DNA of 64,000 nt, taken from positions 24,600,342 to 24,664,341 of the forward strand of contig NC_063256.1 of assembly GCF_019578655.1 (NCBI RefSeq), read 5' to 3'. Positions 34,141-43,358 of the stretch are shown here, in pieces. The notes below the pieces were generated by a model that was given only the letters and a program-made list of their open reading frames with translations, was not told the DNA's origin and did no database searches. The stretch's first letter is position 1; each line of letters starts with the position of its first letter. The stretch comes from Ricinus communis (Eukaryota > Streptophyta > Magnoliopsida > Malpighiales > Euphorbiaceae). A program made the translations under genes and the position numbers.

Positions 34141-34646
34141 GTAGGCTTGCTTTGAGCACTCTAATTTCTTCAAAGTAACAGCATCAGAGGCACGACCCGA
34201 CCAGTTAAGGCTAGGAGCGCATCGCCGGCAGAAGGGACGAGACGACAGGTGCACACCGCTAGGCGGACCGGTCGACCCAACCAGGTCTGACTATGAGCTT
34301 TTTAACTGCAACAACTTAAATATATGCTATTGGAGTCGGAATTACCGTGGCTGCTGGCACCAGACTTGCCCTCCAATGGATCCTTGTTAAGGAATTTAGA
34401 TTGTACTCATTCCAATTACCAGAGCCAAAGAGCCCGGTATTGTTATTTAATGTCACTACCTCCCCTTGTCAGGATTGGATAATTTGTGCGCCTACTGCCT
34501 TCCTTGGATGTGGTAGCCGTTTCTCAAGCTCCCTCTCCGGAATCGAACCCTAGTTCTCCGTCACCCGTCACCACCATGGTAGGCCTCTATCCTACCATCG
34601 AAAGTTGATAGGGCAAAAATTTGAATGATGCATAGCCAGCTGATCG
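34141..34646 (-). rRNA. 18S rRNA pseudogene fragment
   Basis: On the minus strand it reads conserved plant 18S sequence, from a region ending ATCATTCAAATTTTTGCCC, through CTATCAACTTTCGATGGTAG, GGTGACGGAGAACTAGGGTT, GTGCCAGCAGCCACGGTAA and CTCCAATAGC, to GAAGAAATTAGAGTGCTCAA. That covers roughly 500 nt of the 5' third of 18S. The match carries scattered substitutions, including C-to-T changes. Both ends are abrupt: one abuts chromovirus LTR sequence, the other LTR family 5b. It is an orphan fragment, not a working gene. Confidence 0.93.
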
Positions 34647-35640
34647 GCTATTTGTGTAGCTACAATCTAAAGCAGTGTACCTATCGATGCAGTCTAGCAC
34701 TAATGGCGAGTATCAAGGTCGTATTCCTCGGGAAAGTGAAAGCCCAGAGTTACTCCTTTATTCTCTGTTATATTAGCCTAAAATGAATGATGAACAAATT
34801 CTAAACTAACTAATAGCTACAAGCTAAGTTCTAAGGGAGATGTAGGAATAAATGGATAAATGAAATAACCAAGACAAGAAAGCAAACCAAAGGGAACCTA
34901 AACTAGTTGGCAATCAAACAAAAGATAAAGGATTGATGAGTCCAATTATGCTACCTATGGATGAATTCTTAACTAAATTTGGTTTTTCTCTCGAGATAAC
35001 CGAATTCCTAAACCTAATAACCTAAAGTTGGAATCTCTTCCTAACAATTGATTCTTAAATTAGCATTAAGGTTGAATCCGCCTCTATTAAGCTTTGTTAA
35101 TTCTTAATCCGGCTAGTTAATTATCCTTATCTCTAAGTGATTATTAACCAGTTCTTGCTATTCAAAATTCTAATTGCCAAATGGACTTCTCAATCACATA
35201 AAGCAATCTAAACACCAGAATTCACAATGTCTCATGAATAATGCATTATCTTATTAATACTGAAAGCAAGAAGAATACAAAACTAACTCAAACAATCCAA
35301 CAATATAATATTAAGCCAACATAGTAAAGAAATCCCAATGGATTTAATCAATCTAGCTAAACATGTTCATGTTTAAAACAATCTAGGAAATCAATTACAA
35401 TGAAAGAATAATGAAAATGAAACATGTACACCCTTTTCTCATGAATTGGATGAACAGCTCCAAATCTGGATCTGCACTACGAGTAATCTCCTAAATTGCC
35501 TCTTGAATTGCTCCACTATTATTTTGCACGCGGAACCTTGCGATTCCGGGGTTCTTCCTCTCTACAACTCCCTCTTGAACTTAGCACTATGCAAAAATCG
35601 AACCAGCCGCTAGGGCTCTCTCTCCCTCCTTACTTAGCTT
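34647..35640 (-). repeat. LTR of family 5b, truncated at both ends
   Basis: Reverse complement of 47650-48640 (solo LTR), for example agctacaatctaaagcagtg and catgtacacccttttctc. The U5 terminal bases are replaced by the 18S fragment, and the U3 upstream of the TATA region is missing. It faces the plus-strand family 5a LTR at 29520. Confidence 0.82.
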
Positions 35641-35689
35641 ATCCTTAAAAAAATAGTTTTCCTTCTAGGGCTCTCTCTCCCTCCTTACT
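35610..35689. repeat. 25-bp perfect direct repeat
   Basis: ctagggctctctctccctcc plus ttact occurs at 35610-35634 and 35665-35689, at the boundary between the LTR fragment and the third Athila-like copy. Confidence 0.85.
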
Positions 35690-35739
35690 GAACATTCGAA
35701 TCTCAACAATTAGGGTTTAGATTGCTCTGACAGACAATC

Positions 35740-37176
35740 GAATTCCATATCATCGATGAGCCGTTGATTTTGTGGTTTAGCGTCCATCAACTTTTTCATC
35801 TGCTCCACTAAGAAGTCTGTCTGGGTGGCCTGCCTCTCCAACCCGTTCATAAGCTACTAAAGCACGGTGTTCATTTTGCCAAGCTGTGCCCTAATCTCCT
35901 CTTGAAACTGCACAAATTGAGTATGGTGCTGCTGCTATAGATCGCAGACTCAATCTAGTCGGTCAGCCAAAGCACTAATCTGAGCACTCGATGTCCTAAC
36001 AAAATAAGAGGATAAGGCTCTAGATGGAGGCATAAACACTTTAGCTGGGGTAGGAATCCTAACATCTGGGATCCCAGCCGACGGATCTTGTGCTCCTCTA
36101 GCCGCTGTCTCTCTAGCCTCCCTAACTATTGTGTTCATAAGCCTGTACTCTATACCATGTGGATGTCTAGTAGCCGTGATCATCTACATGTTTATCATTT
36201 GTCTGATCCCTAGTAGTGTCATGTCACCAATAATTGAAAGCTCTGACAGACAATCATCCAATACATCTAGTCTCTTGGCTAACCTAGTCACGTACGGGCG
36301 AAAACAATAATGCATCTTCTTCTGGGCGTCTACTATAAATGATCAGACTTGACGAGCCAACTAATATCCCAAGTCCAACTTCTTCTGATGTTGCATAGCC
36401 CAGAGGATGAAGACATCGGTCTGTGTTACCGCTCCAAAACTATCTCCTCTGCCTGTAATGGTGTAAGCTAATAGGGTATGGAGATAGCGGAGATGATACG
36501 GAAGGCTAGACACCTTAGACCTGCTTGGATAGTATGTTTCTAGCCTAAGTACCAATGAGTTCCACATGGTGTCGTACGATATTGGGTTGATATAGAGGCA
36601 TCCCTGATACTCCTCCCCCGAGATCTCCTGTTCAGTCCATAATCCCAAATGCATGCCGAATTGTGGGACTGACATTGAGAACTCCCTTCTCTTAAGTCTG
36701 AAATAAACTGCATCAGGCTGATGCCAATTTGTGATCTGTTGCTGCAGGAAGAAGGTGTTGAGGAACTCAATTATAAGCTCACGGTAGGTTGGCTCAATGA
36801 TATCAAAGAATCGTGCATACGGTAGAGTCTCGAACAGAGTGCGCACATTCTGAACCAATCCCACTCTTTCCAGGGATACGAAGTCGATACAACGACCCGC
36901 CATCACTTGCTTCCATCTCATGACTTGGAACCGACTCTCATTATCTGCATTAGGGAATGTCCATAATGGATGATGACCAAGTGCAGGTGGGTTCACAGTT
37001 GGTGCTCTTCAAGCTCGGACTATTTCTTTGTCGCGGTCTTTGAAATTTGTCTTTGGTGCTTGTCTTTGGTCTTTGGTTACAGTCTTTGTAGAGGAAGATG
37101 TTCCTTCGCCACGCGATCGCTTGCTGGTAGGGATGCATTTTGGTTGCTTCCTACGGGATTGATCGCACTCCGTCAT
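35740..37176 (-). pseudogene. ATHILA ORF-1-like protein (extra ORF), broken
   Basis: The start ATG is at 37176-37174 (MTECDQSRRKQPKCIPTSKR), a basic N-terminus with KRSRGEGTSS. One frame runs to about 35740 with stops at 37009-37011, 36361-36363, near 36340, 36185 and further on. The longest piece, 36996-36361, holds a folded-looking domain: VRTLFETLPYARFFDIIEPT, YRELIIEFLNTFFL, VYFRLKRREFSMSVPQFGMH, LGLWTEQEI. This pattern (Tyr-rich, followed by FRL-x-SM/LS-x-x-x-FG-x-x-LGL) resembles the plant-transposon protein domain of ATHILA ORF-1, recalled from memory. The C-terminus is Gln/Leu-rich. No zinc knuckle, protease or transmembrane segment is seen; function unknown. Confidence 0.65.
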
Positions 37177-38290
37177 AATACCTGATGCAATGAATCATTA
37201 GTTATTCGTGCAAGAAATCAAGTTAATTAGAAATCCTACCGAAAATTAAACATCATAACGGCTATGATTCGACTAATAGAAAACTTTAGACTTAACGAAA
37301 GACTAAAGCCTTAATCGTCTGCATAAACTAATTAACTGATACATTCCAACCTACTTTATCGTGCACCAACTAACGCAACTTTATTTAAATAATTATTCAT
37401 AATAGAATGCCATAAACAAACTTCATTTTCGCAAACCCCACACTTATCATTTTCATAATCAACTTCACAACAAACATAACAACTAATGTAAATTAAATCT
37501 AATTGAGGTCATCTTAAAGCAGTGTAACAACATAAAACTACCAAAACATAGTAGCACGTCCTAAATAAAGTATATGCATAAAAGAAAAACTAAATTAAAA
37601 ACAAATAAAAGCGAAAAGTGAAGAGACTTACTTGGAATTGCCAAGAAAGTTAAGAAGGATGAGAAAAATGGAAGAAAACCACACCTTTGAGCTTTAGAAA
37701 AAGGGTAGCAAAATTTTTGGAAGCCTCCTTTCTATAGGCATGGGGGTCGACGGGAGGGCAAGGCCGTCTTGATCGGCCGCAACGGGACGAGCCGTCTTGA
37801 GCCCTTATGACTCAATTGGCAGGTGGAAACGCAGTCGTCTTGACCGTTATAACTGGTGTTGCCACCCGTGATGCCTTCAGAAGCCGTGATGAATGGCCGA
37901 AATCCCCCAAGTCTTTATGTGTCTTTCATCACAGGCTTGACTCTGGCCACGCTGATGGGCATGACCTGGTGTTGTAGCCCGTGATGGCCATGGAAACCTT
38001 AGTGAAAGGGTAGGTTTCTGGGCTTTCCTTTGCCATCTCGGGTCGCCGAACTCCCCACTTTGATGTGTGCTTTAACACTCCAAGATATGTCAGTCCTCCA
38101 AATTGCGTATGAGCATCGAGTAGGCTAACTTCTACAAAACTCAAGAATATACACATCCCAAGCAACATCTAGTAAAAGGTTCAATAAAATGAAATAATCT
38201 CAAAATAAAACAAACTAAAAAATAAACTGAGATATCTAACTAGAAAAGTAAATAAATAAATAAGAGATTTCCAAAAACTCAAAAACCATA
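37177..38290 (-). other. spacer between gag-protease and extra ORF, with promoter-like GC motifs
   Basis: 37177-37690 is AT-rich. 37740-38040 is GC-rich with repeated ccgtcttga and cccgtgatg motifs (37768, 37790, 37866, 37885, 37978). On the minus strand a TATA-like CCTATAGAAAGG lies at about 37729-37740, downstream of the GC-rich block and about 550 bp before the ORF start. 38063-38200 matches 8543-8680 of copy 1. No protein is encoded. Confidence 0.5.
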
Positions 38291-38299
38291 AATAGATTA

Positions 38300-40900
38300 G
38301 GGAATGCCTCCCGAAGGCGCTTCTTTTTGTTCGAGTTGTCTAGCTGGACTCTACAGTAGTATTCCTGCATTGCGGGCAAATTGAGAAAGTGGGCTCAATG
38401 TAAGCTGGGCTTGAGGTATATAAGCGCAAGGAGGATGTCCAATGTATGCAGTAGAGGACCAAGGATGTGCTCTCCACACTGAGTCGAGATGCCCATTCAT
38501 GCACTCCAAATTCTGTCTAGGTGACCAGTCATAAACAAACTTGCAACTACCCTTCTCGGGTGTATCATAGTACAAAGTCTCAAATTGATACAAGGTGTTT
38601 TCTTCAGATGAATAACACACATCAACAGGAAACGAGACATGTATAGCATCATCCAATTGTACATCTTGTGGTTGCTTATCACATGCAAGATCAATTCCAT
38701 CAATACTGCAAATGGCATGAACATGGTTGGTAGGAGAACTATCAAATGGGGGTAAACTAAAAGTAACACAGTCATCCCGTACAATAAGTTCTAACTTTCC
38801 CTCAAATACGTCTATTTTAACTCTAGCCATGGCAAGGAAAGGTCTCCCCAAAATCAACGGTACACCATGCTCATTATCCATATCCATGATCACAAAGTCT
38901 ACAAGAAATATGAACTTATCTACCTTGACTAGCACATTCTCCACAATCCCCCTAGGAAGTTTAACAAAATGGTTAGCTAATTGAATGCACATCCAAGTGG
39001 GTTTTGCCTCCCCCATACCTAGCTTGTTGAACAAACTAGTGGGCATGACATTTATGCTAGCCCCCAAATCAGCTAATGAATCATCAACACACAAGTTACC
39101 CAAAGTGCAAGGAATAGTAAAACTCCCTGGATCGTGACGTTTCTCTGGCAACTTGCTCTGAAACACTGCTGAGCACTCTTCCTTAAGCTTAACATAGGCT
39201 ACCTCCTCCAACTTCCTTTTTATGCTAAGTATGTCCTTTAACAACTTGGCATACTTTGACATCTGCTTCAATGCGTCAATAAAAGGCAAGTTAATATGCA
39301 GTTGTCTAAAAATATCCAAAAACTTACTGAACGGCTCTTGCACTTCTGCTTGTTTGAGTCTAGCAGGATAAGGAATCTTGGGTTGATATTCCCTTACTAG
39401 GATCGGTTTCACCTTTTGTCCTTCAGGTTCCTTAACCTTACTACTCGCCTCAACCTACACATCAATAGTGGAGTCGTCAAAAACAGGTTTAGAAGGAGCT
39501 GAAACTAACTTACCTGAACGCAAAGTGATGGCATTCACATGCTCCCTCGGGTTAGACTCAGTGGTGCTAGGGAGCGCTACTTGTTGCCTCTCAAACAACA
39601 TCTTAGAGATTTGGCCAATCTAAGTCTCCAAGTTCTGAATCGAGGCTTGCTGATTCCTAAGTGCACTATCAGTTTGCTAGAACCTCATCTCTGTAGTCGT
39701 CATAAACTTCATCATAAGCTCCTCAAAATTTGACTTCTTTTCTGGTGGACGAGGAGCTTGTAGGCCAGTGGTATTGTTGAGGCCTCTTGATGAAGTCTCC
39801 GAAAACACAGTGGACCACAGGTATTATTGTTCCTCCAACTGAAGTTGGGATGATTGCGCCACCCAGGGTTGTATGTGTTGCTGTAAGGGTTGTTCTGCTG
39901 CCTTGGGGCATTCCCCATATAATCAACCTGCTCAACATTAAAAGACACAGATGGAAAACTAGAAGAAGATGAAGCAAACATACCTCCAGCAGTACAGTTC
40001 GCACTGTAGTGTGGGCCACCATAAAACTTGCAGCTAACATTCGCTGCATGAACCGACATCTGTAGTTGGTTAATCTTCTTGGTTAGAAGCTCCACCTGAG
40101 CTACCAAGGCTGCTGTAGAATCCACTTAGTGGACCACTCCTTGTCTTCCTGGTCGGTTCCTAGAGGATTGCCATTGATAATTGTTCATGGCCATTTCCTC
40201 TATCAAGTTTTGAGCCTGCTCGAGCGTCTTACTGTTTAGAGCCCCACCTGCTACAGCATCCACCATCTGCCTTGTCGCAAGGTTCAACCTACTATAGAAG
40301 GTCTGAACCTGCATCCGCAATAGCAATCCGTGATGTGGGCAGCATCTCAAAAGGTCCTTAAACCTCTCCCATGCATCGTACATGCTTTCATCATCAAATT
40401 GCACAAAAAAAGATATGTCATATCTAAGTTTAGCAATTTTAGCTGGAGGAAAATACTTATATAGAAATTTTTCTGCTAACGCCTTCCAGGTAGTAATCGT
40501 ATGCTGTGGAAGAGATTGCAACCATCTCTTTGCTCTGTCCCTTAAGGAAAATGGAAACAATCTCAGCCGAATGGCGTCATCGGTTGTTCCATTTATCTTG
40601 AATGTGTCACAAATCTCCAAAAAGTTGGAGATATGTGCATTGGGATCCTCGCTGGGCAATCTTCCAAACTGCATCTGGATAACATTGGCTTTTATCTCAA
40701 AATTGTTGGCCGCTACAGCAGGTCTAACTATACTAGTTTTTGTCCCATCCAAAGATGGTCGAGAAAACTCATACATAGTCCTCTAATCGTCATCGGCCTG
40801 GGGGTTGTGGTTCTCTATCACGTTAGCTCTATGAACCTGAACTATAACTCCGACCTCCTCCTCAACTGCCCGCAAACATCGTCTCAATAATCTGAGAGAG
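38300..40900 (-). pseudogene. gag-protease of Athila-like copy C
   Basis: Same protein as copy 1: capsid in 40776-40126 (LFPFSLRDRAKRWLQSLPQ, FLYKYFPPAKIAKLRYD, ERFKDLLRCCPHHGLL), degenerate knuckle CKFYGGPHYSANC with Tyr in place of the second Cys, then the protease in 39412-38351 with LADLGASINVMPTSLF and VPLILGRPFLAMA. The protease piece is intact for 353 codons and extends further than in copy 1 (IHVSFPVDVCYSSEENTLYQ). Stops at 39620-39622 and 39455-39457 are shared exactly with copy 1 (10109-10111, 9944-9946). Private stops lie near 40129 and 39680. The N-terminus is cut at 40900. Confidence 0.88.
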
Positions 40901-41745
40901 GATTCTCACCAACGGGACCGATGGGCACGCTGCCTCGGCAATGGGGGGCTGGCACGCGAGGAATCCTTGCCAACTGGCCCGACGGGCATACTAGCTCGCC
41001 AGTAATGGCTGCCGGGCATGCGAGGATTCTCGCCAATTGGCTCGATGGGCGCCTCGGCAATGGGAGGATGGCACGTGAGGATTCCTCGCCAACTGGCCCG
41101 ACAGGCATGTTGGCTCACCAGCAGTGGCTCGCTGGAGTGCAAGGATTCTCGCCAATAGGCCTGATGGGCACACTGCCTCGGCAATGGGGGCTGGCACGCA
41201 AGGATTCCTCGCCAGTGGCGGATGGGCGCAGCGGCTCACCAGGTGGCGGTGAGGATTCATGGCCCCATGGGTGCGCTGCCTTTGCAATAGGGGGTTGGCA
41301 TGCGAGGATTCCTTACCAACTGGCCCGACGGGTGCGCTAGCTCGCCAATAGTAGCTGCCTGGCATGCGAGGATTCTCGCCAACGGGCCCGATGGGCGTGC
41401 TGCCTCGGCAATAGGGGCCTGGCACGCAAGGATTCCTCACCAACTCGCTCGGCCAGAGTAGCGTTGGCTCGCCAGCGATGGCTGGCGTGCGAGATTCTGC
41501 CAATAGGCGATAAGTGCCGCCTCGGCAATTAGGGCCGGCATGCGAGGATTCCTCGCCAACTAGCCAGATGGTATTTGGCTCGCCGATAGTGGTACACGGC
41601 ATGCGTGGATTCTTGCCAGCGGGCGGGTAGCCCCCAGCGCCTCGGCAATGGGGGGTACAGCAGCGAGGATTTTATGCCAACGGGCCAGTGCATGCGAGCT
41701 GGCTCACCAGTGGTGGCCGATGGGCGTGAGATGTTACGCGCCAGC
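40898..41745. repeat. GC-rich minisatellite, ~120-bp dimeric unit
   Basis: About seven copies of a dimer made of two related ~60-bp halves. Half A begins gaggattctcgccaa and contains gcctcggcaatggggg; half B begins gaggattcctcgccaactgg and contains ggctcgccag. Halves start near 40898, 40959, 41023, 41078, 41142, 41201, 41252, 41305, 41369, 41429, 41492, 41545, 41606 and 41665. Copies differ by many substitutions and small indels. The open frames it creates are artefacts of GC content. Confidence 0.9.
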
Positions 41746-42857
41746 GGGCCCGTCAGGATTTATCGGCAAGTGAGTATGGGCCCGTCAAGATTTATCGGTG
41801 ATGCCGTTAAGGACTTTTCGGCGACGCAGTACGGGCGAAGGAAAGTTTCGAAGCGAAGTTGCTTGCTTAGGGACCTTTATGCAGAATATAGTCAAAATTA
41901 TGCACTTTTTCGCTGGGAGCACACCCCCATGACATTGCACATGATTCTTAGTCCGAATGATTTTTTGGGCTGTGATGTGGTTCCTCGAAAAATTCTCAAA
42001 GGAATAGGTTCCCTAGAGTTCACATTTATTTTTCTCTAAAAACCCAAATCATATTTAAGCTCAAGAGGAACTGGTTAATCCAATAATTTGTCAAAAAATA
42101 ATGATAAATCCACTGATAGCAAATACAAATGAATTAAACATAATTTAATTAGAATGAGAGATGGATCAGTTTCCTGGCTTGAATTCTCTTTTAATAAAGA
42201 AAAAGAGAAATAAAAACGCTCAGTTTGTTCAGCGTCGATCATCTGGGGAAATAATCATCACTTCCATCCCATCCCAATTTAAGTGATACCAACTAATTAA
42301 TTATTTCTCTATCATATGATAGAATTTCAATTTAAAAACCCATTTTCTCTTTAACTCAATAAAGAAAAACTCTAAATAAATAATTTTGGTATGACAAAAC
42401 AGAAATAGAGAAGGATCAGAAATCTGGTTTGGACTCCCAAAATATATTGAGAGAAAAATTGCTTAGTATATTCAGCTTTGATCATTTGGGGAAATAATCA
42501 TCACCTCACACCTCTATTTCTATTTAATTTACTGAATAACTTTGAAATAATTAATTGATTTTTTAAGTATCCATAGTGTGTGGGACTTGCATGCAGCATT
42601 GGCTAGAATAGAACTTGGATGTGTGCTCAAGTCCGCTAGGTTTGTAGAATTACTTAGGATTTTGGGACTTGGACCCCGTGATGCATAGTGTGGGAGACTT
42701 GCATGCACCACTAGCTAGAACTTAGATGTGTTCTCAAGTCCGCTGAGTTTGTGGAACTACTTAGGATTTTGGGGATTCTTGGACCTTGGAGTGCGGAACC
42801 TCAAGGCCAGTTTTTTAAGAATTAATTGGTTTTGATTTTGCATGTGGGGAGGAGGGG
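41746..42857. other. unclassified spacer next to 25S, possible rDNA intergenic sequence
   Basis: No protein motif. Starts with short repeats around gatttatcgg (41758, 41790), then AT-rich sequence. Two ~55-bp blocks containing gatcat-tggggaaataatcat occur near 42236 and 42479. Two ~100-bp blocks with ggacttgcatgcagcattgg-like and acttaggattttggga sequence occur at 42568-42675 and 42685-42790. It adjoins the 25S 3' end, the place where the intergenic spacer would lie. Confidence 0.45.
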
Positions 42858-43270
42858 AGGGACGAATCGGAGCGACGAAGGGCTGAATCTCAGTGGATCG
42901 TGGCAGCAAGGCCACTCTGCCACTTACAATACCCCGTTGCGTATTTAAGTCGTCTGCAAAGGATTCAGTCCGTCGCCCGGTGGAAATTGTAATTCAAGGT
43001 GGACGGCATGCCGTCATGAGGCTTAGCCAACGACACGTGTCGTTGGAGGGCAAGAGCCCCTACCGCCTGGTTGACAAGCAAGGGCGCTGGACGTCGCGCT
43101 TTCGGCACAGATTCCGACTTAGAGGCGTTCGGTCACCATAATCCAAGACAATAGCTTCGCCAGCGCGCGGCTTTTCAACAAAGCGTAATGACCAATTGTG
43201 TGAATCAACAGTTCCTCTCATACTAAGTTGAATTACCATTGCGACACAATCATTAGTAGGGTAAAACTAA
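42858..43270 (-). rRNA. 25S rRNA pseudogene, 3'-terminal ~410 nt
   Basis: The minus strand reads GTTAGTTTTACCCTACTAAT, then the sarcin-ricin region as AGTATGAGAGGAACTGTTGA, CGCCTCTAAGTC, GGGGTATTGTAAGTGGCAG, CACGATCCACTGAGATTCAG and CGCTCCGATTCGTCCC, which is the 3' end of plant 25S. Functional sarcin-ricin loops read AGTACGAGAGGAACC, so the invariant motif is mutated. The central part, 42990-43110, is more diverged and has indels. It is cut at 43270 by the start of an LTR. Confidence 0.92.
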
Positions 43271-43271
43271 C

Positions 43272-43358
43272 TGATAGGCATTATACTACACATGTTTTCA
43301 TGCCCAATTGTTTACATTTTTATGCATGATTATCTCGTTTTATGCTAGAATCACCTGT
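43272..43358 (+). repeat. LTR family 6, first part (interrupted)
   Basis: tgataggcattatactacac begins right after the 25S fragment. It matches 62846-62935 and is cut by the element at 43359. The last five bases, cctgt (43354-43358), are the target duplication. Confidence 0.82.

Larger units (their letters stand above)
35690..40900 (-). mobile_element. third Athila-like copy (copy C) with extra ORF, no LTRs
   Basis: Minus-strand order is gag-protease (40900-38300), a GC-rich non-coding spacer (38050-37177), then a long ORF (37176-35740). gag-protease is closely similar to copy 1. Both LTRs, the primer site and the 3' region are missing. The right end at 40900 is where a minisatellite begins; the left end abuts an LTR fragment. 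Confidence 0.8.

Noticed and set aside
34347..34553. Open frame of 68 codons on the plus strand
   Set aside because: It is the antisense of conserved 18S rRNA sequence.
40921..41602. Open frames of 134-203 codons on both strands in the GC-rich block
   Set aside because: They are produced by a GC-rich tandem repeat with few stop codons. The protein sequences just repeat the DNA unit and match no family.
42893..43141. Open frame of 82 codons on the plus strand
   Set aside because: It lies antisense within the 25S rRNA fragment and is not a gene.
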